Shown here: one piece after another, positions 21,877 to 33,410 of the stretch
How the letters are laid out: each line of letters starts with the position of its first letter
Numbering within the stretch: position 1 is the stretch's first letter
From: Taxillus chinensis
Lineage: Eukaryota > Streptophyta > Magnoliopsida > Santalales > Loranthaceae
Direction of reading: 5' to 3'
NCBI GenBank assembly: GCA_023512835.1
Contig: CM042088.1
Location: 15,058,078-15,122,077, forward strand
Length of the DNA stretch: 64,000 nucleotides
Notes under the pieces: generated by a model
What the model was told of the DNA's origin: nothing
What the model saw: the letters and a program-made list of their open reading frames with translations, nothing else
Databases searched by the model: none
Program-made: the position numbers and the translations under genes

Positions 21877-23116
21877 CTATGCGAAAAAGTCAAGCATACC
21901 TAATTTAAGAAGAAGTTCAGAAAATCTTACATCAGGTAGGGGCTTTGTAAGTATATCCGCCAGTTGATCTTCGAGAAGCAACATGTTCGAGGGATATGTG
22001 TTTTTTAAGAACATGATCGTGAATGAAATAATGCCTGACCTCAATATGTTTTGTCTTTGGATGCATGACGGGATTATTGCTGATAGCAATAGCACTGGTA
22101 TTGTCATAGTAGAGTGGAACAGATGTCATGTTGAAGCCGTAGTCGATGAAGTTGACTTTGCATCCAGGAGAAGTCTTGCGCAAGAACTCTCGCAGACTAT
22201 ATATTCCGCTTCGCCAGTAGAGGTTGATACGGAATTCTGCTTCTTACTAAACCAAGAGATCAATCTGTTTCCAAGGAATTGGCATGTACCACTGGTGCTT
22301 TTCCTGTCTATGCGACACCCGGCAAAATCAGCATCGAATATCCTGGATAAGGCGAAGTTGGACTCTTTTGGGTTCCGAGTCCCAAATTCATCGTCCGTTT
22401 GAGATACCTTAATATCCGTTTTACCTGAAGCATATGTGACTCTTTGGGATTTACCTGATATCTTGTGTAGATGCAAGTTGCAAACATTATGTCCGGGCGA
22501 CTTGCTGTAAGATACAGCAAGTATCCAATCATCCCTCTGTACTCAGTCACATTCACTGATTTGCCATCAACATTTGAGTCTAACTTGGCACTGACTGGCA
22601 TTGGAGTTTTGACAGGAGATGAACCTTCCATGCCAAACTTCTTGATTAAGTCACGAGTGTACTTAGCTTGGTTGATGAAGATCCCTTCCTTTAGTTGTTT
22701 GACCTCAATCCCAAGGAAGTAGGACAGTTCTCCCATCATACTCATCTCAAACTTGCCAATCATCAACTTGGCGAACTCATCACAAAGTTTCCGATTAGTT
22801 GATCTGAAAATGATATCATCCACGTAGATCTGTACAATCAGAGTATGTGTCTTCTCTTTCCGTAAGAATAGCGTGGTGTCAATCTTCCCTTTTTGGAAGT
22901 TGTAAGCGAGTAAGAATTCCGAAAGTGTGTCGTACCAGGCTCTTGGAGCTTGCTTCAATCCATACAAGTCTTTCCTTAGTTTGTAGGCCAGATGTCCAGC
23001 CTTTGGTTCAATGAAGCCTGGAGGTTGTTCAACATATACCTCCTCTTGAAGATCTCCATTTAAAAATGCACTCTTGACATCCATTTGATAAACTTTGAAG
23101 TTTTCGTATGAAGCTG
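21877..23116 (-). pseudogene. pol: Sire-B RT C-terminal part and RNase H
   Basis: The 22308-23207 frame shows copia [36 protein letters not shown], the catalytic YVDDIIF, and [17 protein letters not shown]. RNase H follows in shifted frames, including STSGTCQFLGNRLISWFSKK and YYDNTSAIAISNNPVMHPKT, and ends with LLKLGMLDFFA. The 5' part is at 35156 and beyond, separated by Ath-B. The codon joint at 23112-23116 carries the GAAGC duplication. Confidence 0.85.
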
Positions 23117-24596
23117 AACCATTGCTTGTCCTCAAGCAAAAAATACAAGCATGCAAAAATAAAATAAACACGCAGTCAAACGGAAGAAAAAATAAAATAA
23201 CAATCAAGGAGAATCATGGTTTCCTAAGCATGCAACTCTATCATGATGAAATGGGAATTTAAGCATCAAAATGCGTCATAACTCAGTTCATTCATGTCCA
23301 TATCCCTAGTCCAACAACCATGCAATATCTCCACTTAAATTTCATATATGAGCAAGCAATCCATGATAAAATAGCACCTAGTTTCCCTTTAAGTTCTTAC
23401 CAAGGATAAGCAGCCTCACTCAAATATAATAATTCTCAAGCCCAATACCTATCAATGAACAATGGATGGAAAACTCTATCTCTACACTCACCATCGGCTA
23501 TTGATTAAGTACTTGCCAAGCAATCATGAGAGTTCCCTATTGTGCTCATCAAAGAAAACACACACTCTATTCTACTTTATTTGAACTCACACTCTAATCT
23601 AAACTCAATAAACAAAACATGATCTAAAGAATTGAGCTCAACACTCTCAAAACAAAACACAATTCAGCCAATGTGGCTTCACAAATCTAAACAATCACAC
23701 ATAAACATCAGGCCATTGTGGCTTTTATTCTCGCATCTTTCTTTTTCCTTTTTTTTTTTTTTTTTCTCTTTTTTTTTTTTAAGTAATAACCTTACAAGGT
23801 TGCATTTTATGCTCTCCCTTGATGGATTATTCACTCTTTTTTTTTTACTCACATAACACATAAATAAGACTGATTTTTCTAATGCAAACCCCTTGCCATT
23901 TTGCTACATAAGGAGAGACAAATTCATTGATGTCTCACATCCCATTTTCCAATTAAGTGATGGCTTTTTCACATTCTATATCATAGCCTTTTCCAATAAT
24001 ATCTCAAAATAAAGAAAAGGATGCAAAGACAATCCAATGACTTAGAGGTCTTGCATCCTAACTAAACACACCAAACACTGAGCACTAATAAGTAATCACA
24101 TGCTTACTTGACTCCTACCATTAAATAACCAATGTTGAATGCAAGAAGAGTATCAAATCTGACTATTACCCATACCCTAAAATGGCACTCAAAGGCTAAA
24201 AGAAGCTGTTCTCATTTTGCATTTCTTTTTCACTCAACTTTAAGGGTTACTTAGGTCTATCATAGCATTTCATGCTCAGCTAATATTCAAAACTCGGCTC
24301 CAAAAACATGGTGATATCATTCAAAAGATAAAGACATGATTAAACCAATTCGAGCACATTTTAACTACTTTAACACCCTTATCACAACATGATACTAATG
24401 TGGCATTAAATTTTAAGCCAAAATTGCATACTTAATATCCATGTCTCCACAAACAAATCATTCAAGCAAACAACTCAAACAATCATGCAACTAAAAACAG
24501 TGGTTTTTTTTTTTTTTTTGATCAAAACATGCAATCACAACATAAAAGACAAGCAAGTGGCTCAAGTCACTCCCCATACACCACACTTAAAATATG
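23117..24596 (-). other. Ath-B 3' noncoding tail
   Basis: AT-rich sequence collinear with 900-2385 (Ath-A, opposite strand) and about 62115-63360 (Ath-C). It contains poly-T runs near 23746-23780 and 24505-24520. A G-rich tract (minus strand AGTGTGGTGTATGGGGAGTG, 24564-24590) lies just after the ORF3 region. No gene is seen. Confidence 0.75.
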
Positions 24597-26953
24597 CTAT
24601 GTCCGCATGGCATAAAAGAAGGAGTAGGAAAAACACTTACCCCTGGTTTGGCACACTGTAATAGTAGATGACATTGGCCACCATTCGTCGCACCTGAGCC
24701 ACAAAGTCAGCCGACGTCTCGCCGCGCACTTCCCAATTTTCCTTCCCTTGCGAATACCCATCATGTAGTAGCAAACAAAGATCCCACAGCTGAATTGGTC
24801 AGGCTGTTGGGGAATTTGCATTTCATTGTAGTGAATAAGAGGGAGCTTGTCCGCCAACAAGCCTTCTTTGATCATTGCCACTTTCATGCGTTTGATGAAC
24901 CCATGCACTAACTGTCTTTTCCGTTTAGCAAACCCTTCACCTTGGCTTGGATCATATAGCACGGCATGGCCTACATCCGCATTCACACGGACAAGTACAT
25001 AGTGGCGGTCAATGTGCACCGGAATCGGCACCTCATGCATACCATGCCAAGGGCGGTGCCCTTCATTCTCTCCATTAATGCGTTGGCGCCATACCTCTTC
25101 GGACAAGGGTTGATTGAAAAGCTCACACAGCATGATGGAAGTGTACCCGGTTAAGGGGTAATTATGAGGCTCGGCCTCCACTACATACCGCATGGTCCTG
25201 GGAAAGAGGTCTATCTCGTCGGCATAGAGATATTCATTCTCTGAGATCCTCTTCAAGCTAAAAGGAGTGAAGATATCATTATCCCGTATAAATCGAGCCC
25301 CATGACCTGTGGAATTGATGAATTCTTCAAATGCCGCTTGGCTCTCTTCGGACGATAAAGCTGGATTAATGATTAAATGAACAGGAGGGCCAAGTAAATC
25401 TTCAGGGTCAGCAGGCATGTATGCACCCCAAGATACCTGGGAAGTATAGCAGGCACCAGGGCCTGAGAATATGCAGGATCCGTAAAAGGCCGGAAGGGTG
25501 AATACCCCGCTGGGCTCTGCCTCCTCTTGAGGTTGATAGTAAGATGGCCGAGTTGAAGGTTTTGGTTGAGGTGGATCCGCCTGGGCCGGATAAGCATCTT
25601 CGGGGGATGGAGAGGGTTCTTCATCGGATATCTCCACTATAGGAGAACGTTTTGAGGCTTTCCTCTTGCTCAAAGCCTTCCAGTTTTTGCCTAGGAGGCC
25701 TTTGACTTCTTTATTGTCCTTCCTCAGGGCTTCCACCTCGCTACCGGGTTCTGGCATTGGTTTCCCTAAGCTGCTTGTGTTTCTTGCCTCCAAGCTTCGA
25801 TAGATGCGGCAGGAGGAGCTTCTAGGGCCTCCCATGCTCTAGGTGATGCATGAGCAGCTACATCCGGGGCCTCCCATGCTCTGGTTCTAGGTTGTGAAGT
25901 AGCTTGTTGGTCTCCCAGAGATGAGGGCCATTAATTCTTCAAATTGGGCATTAGTGATGTGCCCATTAGTGATCGCCCAATTGATGACCTCCACTTCGCT
26001 CACCACCTGCCCACTAATGCCTTGAAAGAAATTGAAAATGTCTTCTTTGTGTACATTGAACCGCATGTACATGGCAGTGAGTCTCGTATAGAGTCTGCTT
26101 CCTTTGATCCAAATGAGGAGAGGTCTCCTTGCAAAGTCTGTGGATCGCTCCACATGAACACCGTGCCTAGCGGGTCGTGATGGAGGAGGAACATTGGTTG
26201 CCCAATGACCTCCGGTGCTGACCCCCAAACCTCCTTCACCTGCAATACTCTTAACACCCAGGGAGAAGGAAAAGTAATGCTCTCCATGGAGGAAAATTGC
26301 AAAGCGGCATGCTTTGAAATATCACACACAAAATTCCGCCATTTATCTCGCTTGGATGAGTTTTTTCTTCCACCATTTAAAAATGGTAGTGGCCCAATCC
26401 ACATTTAGCATATGATCAATGCTATACATGAACTCCAGGTGTGGCTTAGGCACACTATCTAGCCCACTGTCCGAATCAATAAGCATTTCCCTACCAGGTA
26501 AGCTAGGCATCTAAATTTTCCAACAAAACCATTCTTGGTATACTGCCTTCGACTTTGAAATTTTCTAGCATAGTTACATGCAGTACCAAATTCTCCTAGG
26601 CTTAGGCCGAGGGAAACTACTACCTGGGTTCAGGGAGGTTAAAGCAATTTCTAATAATATCGGGGGTTATTCCGACATAAACCCCTTGCCTGACCCCTAT
26701 CGGTTCATCCTCACTCCCAGAGACGGATGCATAGAAGTCTTGTAAGGCGAGAATAGGAAATAGCCGGGCCAGGCGATACTAACCTTTGTAATCCCGAGTT
26801 TGAATTTTAACAGCCACCTCTCTAGCCCAGCCCGGCTACGAAGCCTCCAAAGCCTGCATGTCCGAGCATGCCCCAAGAGTATCTCCTCCTCAGGTTGGCT
26901 ATCAACACTAGGTGAGTGTACCTCCTCCTGGCGGTCCTCCTTGTGCGCACCAT
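24597..26953 (-). pseudogene. Ath-B ORF3: Ulp1-like C48 protease
   Basis: Likely start ATG at 26951-26953 (context AAAGATGGTG, encoding MVRTRRTARRR). The middle is broken into frames (26000-26404, 25887-26228) and the C-terminal 412 codons are open (24597-25835). That part has a short coiled-coil-like segment (EVEALRKDNKEVKGLL), an acidic/proline-rich linker, then the protease: His in HIDRHYVLVRV, Asp in HAVLYDPSQG, Gln and Cys in QIPQQPDQFSCGIFVCYY. The His-Asp-Gln-Cys set is complete. After YYMMG the conserved tail (VRRMVANVIYYY) is in another frame, so the end is shifted. Athila elements usually carry an env-like gene here. Whether this processes SUMO/ubiquitin-like or element proteins is unknown. 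Confidence 0.75.
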
Positions 26954-27090
26954 CTTTGGAATGAGAAAATAAGAACAAGAGCGAGAAAACCGAAGAGCAA
27001 GAGAGCAAAAGGGCGAGCTTCTCTAATACTCAGATCTGGGGTGATTTTGGTGTGGAAGCCTTTGAAGATGGCCTCCCTTTATATAGCGTG
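26954..27090 (-). promoter_or_regulatory. Candidate internal promoter of Ath-B ORF3
   Basis: On the minus strand TATATAAAGGG (27076-27086) is followed about 30 bp on by a pyrimidine-rich leader (CTCGCCCTTTTGCTCTCTTG) and the ATG at 26953. This is a typical plant core-promoter layout. Single G-boxes (CACGTG) lie upstream at about 27121, 27167, 27257 and 27510, and a G-box inverted pair at 27408-27432. Transcription from here is inferred. Confidence 0.5.
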
Positions 27091-27746
27091 CGAAGGAAAG
27101 AGGCTCCAATTGGCGTGATACACGTGCCCCTAACTTTTCGAGTGTTCGACCAAAATACCCTCTCGCACGTGAATTGGCTGAATTGGCCTGCGAGTCGAAT
27201 CGTCCCAAACTTTGGTGGTAGGTCCCCACCGAGTGGCAAGCAATACTCCCCTTCCGCACGTGAATTGTGGGAAGCTTCTAGGAGGGCTAAAATCGGTATT
27301 TTGTATTTTTGGGCCTCCATATGACGGCTAGCAATTTGCGTGCAAGAGTAAACGTGAATCACATGGTCTTCATCTACCATTCCAGAGGTTACACACGGAA
27401 AGGAGTTGCACGTGAATTGGGCAATTCACGTTCAAATTCACGTTCAGGCCCAAACTGGCCCAAATTTCTCCACTGAGTTGCTTATGCATTATGGACCATC
27501 TTTAAGTCTTGCACGTGAATTGTTTGAGCCCATCTTCAAGCACTTTTGGGCTTCACTTGCTCCTTGCTCCTTGACTTTGACTTTAAAAACAATTCCACAA
27601 GTTCAGGACCCAAAAATTTACTCATCCTGCACATGGTTAGCTAAGAAAGGAACAAAGTCTCCTGCACAATGGTTAGCTTGCAAACAAATTTATTGAAGAA
27701 AACAAATAAGAGAAAATAACATAAAATAAAACACAAAGAATAAACA
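27091..27746 (-). other. Ath-B pol-ORF3 spacer, LTR-like
   Basis: No coding frame is convincing. The stretch has several GCACGTGAATT motifs and a piece near 27335-27350 (CAATTTGCGTGCAAGAG) that resembles the Athila LTR U3 in the opposite orientation (about 2595-2612). It may derive from an old LTR fragment or share its regulatory motifs. Confidence 0.5.
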
Positions 27747-27762
27747 TTGGGTTGCCTCCCAA
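27747..27762 (-). other. TTGGGAGGCAACCCAA hairpin after pol
   Basis: A perfect inverted repeat (TTGGG, spacer, CCCAA) on the minus strand lies 105 bp after the integrase end. A motif like this recurs behind pol in plant Athila-type elements as I remember them. Its function is unknown. Confidence 0.6.
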
Positions 27763-27867
27763 CCAGCGCTTTATTTAAAGTCCGTAGCTAGACTTTCAGT
27801 TGATGATCATGCAATGGTGAAAGAGAGGGAATCAACTATCTCCCTCGAGTTGAATCAAAGTAAGGTT

Positions 27868-29010
27868 TCACCTATTGCCATTCACCCAAAATTTCTTGCC
27901 ATCTACAACTTGGAGCTCAAAGCTCCCATATGGCTTCTTATCAACTATCACAAAAGGTCCCATCCACTTGGACCTTAATTTGCCAGGAAATAACCTCAAC
28001 CTTGTGTTAAATAGAAGAACTTTCCGTCCTAAGGTCAAAGGTTCATTGTTGAGTTGCCTATCATGCCATTTCTTAGTTCTTTCTTTGTAAAATTTAGCAC
28101 TATCATAGGCATCCAACCTAAGCTCATCTAACTCAATTAATTGAGTCATCCTAAGTTCCTTGATCTCTTGTGGGTTGAAATTTAACGTCTTCAAGGCCCA
28201 ATGAGCCTTGTGTTCTAGTTCCACAGGCAAGTGACATGCCTTACCATATAGAATACGGTAAGGTGACATCCCAATGGGAGTTTTGTAAGCTGTCCTATAT
28301 GCCCATAAGGCTTCATCAAGCCTTTGAGACCAATCTTTCCTATTGGCTCCAACAGTTTTCTCTAAAATGGCCTTAATCTCCCTGTTGGACACTTCGCTTG
28401 TCCATTAGCTTGTGGGTGGTAAGCTAAAGACTTCCTATGAGTGACACCATACTTGTTCAATAATTTATCAAACAATTTGTTGCGAAATGACTACCCTCAT
28501 CATTGATTATAGCCCTTGGTGTCCCAAAACGGCTAAAGATGTTCCTAGTAAGGAAGTGAGTCACAACCCTAGCATCATTCACTCTAGTAGGAATAGCTTC
28601 TACCCACTTAGACACATAATCCACAAAGAAGCAAAATGTATGAGTACCCATCGGAATTGGGGAATGGCCCCATGAAGTCAATGCCCCAAATGTCAAAAAT
28701 TTCAACCTGGAAGGATTCCGGTTAAGGGCATCTCATTTTTCCTAGACAAACCACCTACCCTTTGACATCTATCACACTTTTTGATGTAGACATAGGTGTC
28801 TTTCACCATGTGAGGCCAATAAAAGCCACACCGCATGATCTTAGCCACGCTTCTTTGCACCCCAAAGTGGCCCCCATAATGTGATGCATGACAATGATGT
28901 ATTATGTCATCTACCTCCTCCTCAAGGACACACTTTCTTATGATTTGGTCTGGACACCTCCTATAAAGAATTGGGTCTTCCCAAATGTATTTCCTAGCAT
29001 CCACTACCAA
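27868..29010 (-). pseudogene. pol: Ath-B integrase
   Basis: The 28702-29010 frame holds the HHCC zinc domain (HHCHASHYGGHFG, then CDRCQR). The 28457-28705 frame covers the start of the DDE core ([25 protein letters not shown]), and 27868-28392 covers the rest ([35 protein letters not shown]). Frame breaks fall at about 28400-28460 and 28700. No chromodomain is present, as expected of Athila. Confidence 0.85.
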
Positions 29011-29547
29011 TTTCTTTCTCTGGTGGTAGTCTAACCGCTTGGGTATGAACCCAGGTGGCTAAATAATTTGCTATGTCAAGAAACCAAGGAAGATGATGCA
29101 CCTCAAACAACTTCTCATCAGGAAAGTCATCTACAATGGGTAGAGACTTAGGTGCATTCTCCACACGGGAGAGGTGATCAGCCACAGAATTTAGGGCTCC
29201 CTTTGTGTCTCTAATTTCAAGGTCAAATTCCTGTAAGAGGAGAACCCATCTAATCAAGCGTGGCTTAGCTTCTTTTTTAGCAAACAAATATTTCAACGCA
29301 AAGCATGATCGGTATAAACAATGACTTTAGACCCCAAAAGGTAGGGTCTAAACTTGTTGCAGCCCATAAACCATGGCTAGCAACTCTTTCTCGATGGTGG
29401 TATAGTTCCGTTGAGCATCATCTAAGGTCTTACTAGCATAGTAGATGACCCTAAACACCTTTTCTCGCCTTTGCCCTAAGACTACCCCCACAAGATAATC
29501 ACTCGCATCACACATTAGCTCAAAAGGTTGAGCCCAGTCAGGTGTGA
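29011..29547 (-). pseudogene. pol: Ath-B RNase H
   Basis: Collinear pieces include a stretch readable as YTTIEKELLAMVYGLQQV near 29370-29420. In 28994-29296 are [18 protein letters not shown] and [17 protein letters not shown], the end of gypsy RNase H. Stops and shifts near 29300-29345 break the frame. Confidence 0.75.
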
Positions 29548-30420
29548 CTATAACAGTGCGGTGACTAACTTACTCTTGAGGATGTTAAAAGCTTCTAAGC
29601 AATCTTCATTAAACTCAAAGCTTGTGTCTTTTTCTAACAACCTACTCATGGGTTTTGCAATTTTTGAGAAGTCCTTAATAAATCTCCTATAAAAGCCGGC
29701 ATGGCCAAGGAAACTTCTCACTCCTTTTTCATTGGTTGGAGGTGGCAGAGTCTCAATAGTGGAGATTTTTGCCTTGTCTACCTCCAAACCATGTGCAGAC
29801 ACCTTGTGCCCTAGAACTATCCTCTCTGTTACCATGAAATGGCATTTCTCCCAATTTAGGACTAGTTCCTTCTCCTCACATCTCTCTAAGACCACATCTA
29901 GATTTTTCAAGCACTTGTTGGTAGGAGGAACCAAACACCGAGAAGTCATCCATGAAGACCTCCATGATCTCCCTCAACCAAACCCCGAAAAATAGCCATC
30001 ATACACCTTTAAAAGGTGGCAAGGGGCATTACAAAGCCCAAATGGCATTCTCCTAAATGCAAATGTGCCAAAAGGGCACGTGAAGGTGGTCTTTTCTTGG
30101 TCCTCGGGCTTAACCATGATCTGATTATACCCGGAATAGCCATCTAAAAAGCAAGAGTGACTATAGCCAACTAACTTATCCAACATTTGGTCAATGAAAG
30201 GAAGAGGAAAATGATCCTTCCTAGTGGCCTTGTTCAGCTTTCTATAGTCAACACACACTCTCCACCCCGTCACAAGCGAGATGGGATCAATTCATTTTTC
30301 TCATTCTTAATCACGGTCATGCCCCCTTCTTGGGCACAACATGCAATGGACTCACCCACTCACTATCGAAATAGCATAAATTATACCCGCATTTTTCCAT
30401 TTTAAAATTTCTTTTCTAAC
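29548..30420 (-). pseudogene. pol: Ath-B reverse transcriptase
   Basis: The 29974-30273 frame holds GWRVCVDYRKLNKATRKDHF, FLDGYSGYNQI and FRRMPFGLCNAP, diagnostic of Athila RT. The catalytic FMDDFS can be read at about 29940-29957 in another frame. The 29548-29949 frame continues with VLNWEKCHFMV, GHKVSAHGLEVD and RSFLGHAGFYRRFIKDFS. At least two frame changes lie between 29920 and 30020 and one above 30273. Confidence 0.85.
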
Positions 30421-31400
30421 AACTTCTTTCATAGCAGGTTTAATCTTCTTTGTCTTTCAAGAGTGGGTTTAAAATCATCATTCATCAAAATCTTATGCAT
30501 GCAAATCCCTGGACTAATACCCCTAATGTCTTCAATGTTCCATCCTAGGGCCTTTTTGTGTTTCCTAAGGACTTCTAAAAATTGAGTACACTCCACATCA
30601 TTCAAATTAAAAGCAACAATAACAGGGAATTAATTTGTAGAGTCTAGAAATTCATACCTTAGGTGTCCAGGCAGCTCCTTCCGGCTGGAGCTGGAGGCAT
30701 GTCATCTTCTTTTTCCTCCTCGGCTTGCTCCAAAGAGTTTGTAGTTTGGTCATCTTTCTCAGCCGTCAAGTACATCTCTTCATCTTGTTGAGCTTCTATA
30801 AGTCGAAGGGTTTCATCATTGGTGGTGGTAATTTCTTCGCCAAGTAATCTTCCACCAATTCCTCAAGGTCTTCAACCCAAAGGCAATCCTCCTCCTCTTG
30901 ACCTTGCAGAGCCTTCCCCATGTGGAAGACTAAGGTCTCCTCATTAATTCTCAGAGTTAGCTGCCCTTGAGCAACATCAATCAATGCACAACCCGTTCTG
31001 AGAAACGGTCTTCCAAGGAGTAGCTGAACTCCTCTATCTTCTTCCATTTCCAAAACAACAAAGTCCGCTGGAAATATGAAGGAACCCACTTTGACTAATA
31101 CGTCTTCAATTATCCCTTCAGGCCTTCCAGTAGACCGGTCAAGAACCGCAATGATATGGAAGTGGGCTTCATGCCCTTAAGCCCAAGTGCTTGTACAAAG
31201 CGAAGGAAATCAAATTGATGCTGGCCCCTAAATCACATAGGGCCTGCTTCTTGCGGTGCATTGCCAATCACACAAGGGAGATTAAAGCTGCCCGGATCTT
31301 TATGCTTGATGGGCAAACTCGTTGAACAACACCGCTCACCTCGTTAGTGATCGCCACCGTCTCATGATCCCCATATTTCCTCTTCTTTGTCACAAAATCT
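30421..31400 (-). pseudogene. pol: Ath-B protease and pol linker
   Basis: The 30796-31089 frame (GSFIFPADFVVLEM, LLLGRPFLRTGCALIDV) is the C-terminal half of the Athila-type aspartic protease. The N-terminal half can be traced in broken frames at about 31090-31380 (KHKDPGSFNLPCVIG). The 30421-30795 segment is the linker to RT with no long frame. Confidence 0.75.
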
Positions 31401-31587
31401 TTGATGTATTTTCTGTACCTAGGCATCTACTCCAAAACTTCCACAAATGGAATGTTAATCTCAAGCTTCTTGAACAAACTCGGGAAAGCGCTCATACTCT
31501 TCTTCAACCCTCTGGTTCCTCGACCTCGAGGAAATGGCATAGTAGGCCTGAGTTCTTGCTTCTGTTCTTCAACTATTCTGTCTTGAC

Positions 31588-33206
31588 TCAACTGCTTGTC
31601 CTTCTTTTCTTGCACTTTTTCTTGACTTTATCTGATTTTCCTTGGTCAATCAGCTTCCAAGGGTCCGCTTTGTTCTTCTGGAATTGTCTTCTTCTTAGGC
31701 TCTTCACTTCATTTAGTGTCTTCCCGCTCCTTAGAGTGATAGCCTTGCAACTCTCCTTGGGGTTCACCTCGGTGTCACTTGGAAAAGTGTTGGTGGACAC
31801 CCTTTGATTAGCATTCTGTGCCATGCTCACAAGTAACTTCTCCATACTCTTAAATGAAGTCTCCATACTATCTACCCTTTCCTTGGATCACCCACCTCTC
31901 TTCAGTTGTCTCATCCTCATGCTGATATGTTCTTCTTTGCCGCCGAGGCCGAGGCCGTTCTTGTGAATCCAGGGAGGTGGTCAGAAGAAATTATCGGTAG
32001 CATACGGATTTTGCTTCATCCCTGGAGGCACATATTTGTACCGAAATGAGGTATCTCCCCCTCGGTTCTGATTTTTCCGAAAAGGCCGAGACTGCTGATT
32101 CTCGGTTGTACCCTTGTTGTTGTTGTTGAGGATAAAATTGCTGTTTTCGGTACAAGCCTTTTCCTCCAACATAATTTGCTTCTTCACCTCCACTCGGCCC
32201 TCGCTCAGCCATCGGTGTAAAGCTTGTGATCCTTCAACTTTAAGAGCCAATACTTCCATGCCTTTCACTAAAGCTTGAATCTTTGCTTGCACATCATTGG
32301 AAGAATTTTCAACCGAAGCAATCTTCTCCCTTGGCTTTGAAGTACGCACATTAGACCACCGCCAATCGGCTAATGACGACCTCTCCAAGAGCTCTGCTCT
32401 TGCGTCGGGCTCTAGATTCATCAAGCATCCTCCCAGCTGCATTCACCTTGTCTTGTGAATGGGACCGAAGACCTGTGTAGAAAGATTCAATTTGAATCCA
32501 CCGGGGCCTTCCATGATCAGGGCATCTTCTCACTAAATCTTTGAAACGCTCCCAAGCTTCATGAAGAGTCTCCATCTCATCTTGCCTGAACCTGCTAATC
32601 TCTCCTCTCGAGCTGGATCACCTTGGAAGGAGGGAAGTACTTTGACATGAACTTGGACCGCATCTCCTCCCAAGTGATGATTGAACCTGTCGGCGAGTGT
32701 TGAACCAGCCAAGAGCTCTATCCCTTAAAGAGAAAGGGAAAAGCCTTAGCTTTATTGCCTCCTCCGACACATTGTTGATCTTTATTGTGTCGCACATCCG
32801 GTAGAACCTCATCAAATGCTGGTGTGGATCATCCACAATTGTTCCTCCAAACGCGTTGTTGCTCACCATGTTGATCAATGCGGCCGGCTCAAAGCTATTT
32901 GCTTGGACTCTTGTCCGCCGAATCCCAGAATAATGGTCCGACATCATCGGCCTCGCATAGTCTAAGAAGGTTCGGGCATAAACCTATTACCCTCTTCTTC
33001 TGGATATTGGCCATTGTAATTGGCCCCTCCTTGCGGTGCACCACCATCGGTCCGAGATCCGCCATCAGATCGCCTACGGATTGCTCCAAGCCTTGTAGTG
33101 CTTCTTCCGCCTCACGTCTTGCTTCCCTAGCCGCTCTACGACGAGCTCTGAATAACCTTTTAGGTTCCCGCGTAAATTGTATATCCTCCTCTCTTTGCAT
33201 GCACAA
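31588..33206 (-). pseudogene. gag: Ath-B gag
   Basis: The 32895-33206 frame starts with a basic N-terminus (RLFRARRRAAREARREAEEA). The capsid-like region follows (FGGTIVDDPHQHLMRFYRMC, EEAIKLRLFPFSLRDRALGW), an Athila signature. The 31981-32442 frame is its basic, Asn/Gln-rich tail, and 31588-31866 holds KESCKAITLRSGKTLNEV near the gag-protease border. At least four frame changes are present. No zinc knuckle is seen, as is usual for Athila. Confidence 0.85.
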
Positions 33207-33391
33207 CTAGGAATCCTTGATGTATGTTCCTGTAAAACAACAACAAGAACACACCCAGCAGACTCCGAACAATGCAAAATAAACAAATAAAGAACACAAA
33301 ATAACAGAAAATAAAAGACAAAATAAAACACCAAGATCGGAATTCAAACAATTTCACTCAATGTTGATTTTAAAAACTAGTTAACCGTTGA

Positions 33392-33410
33392 ATCCCCGCA
33401 ACGGCGCCAA
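33392..33410 (-). other. Ath-B primer-binding site (tRNA-Asp type)
   Basis: The minus strand reads TTGGCGCCGTTGCGGGG just inside the 5' LTR. It matches the tRNA-Asp complement used by Athila/Tat elements (TGGCGCCGTTGCCGGGG) with one difference. Confidence 0.85.

Noticed and set aside
24966..25154. 62-codon plus-strand frame
   Set aside because: Antisense to the Ulp1-like domain of Ath-B.
33074..33357. Hydrophobic minus-strand frames upstream of Ath-B gag, possible envelope or signal peptide
   Set aside because: They lie in the leader between primer site and gag, come from T-rich sequence, and overlap the gag start in another frame.
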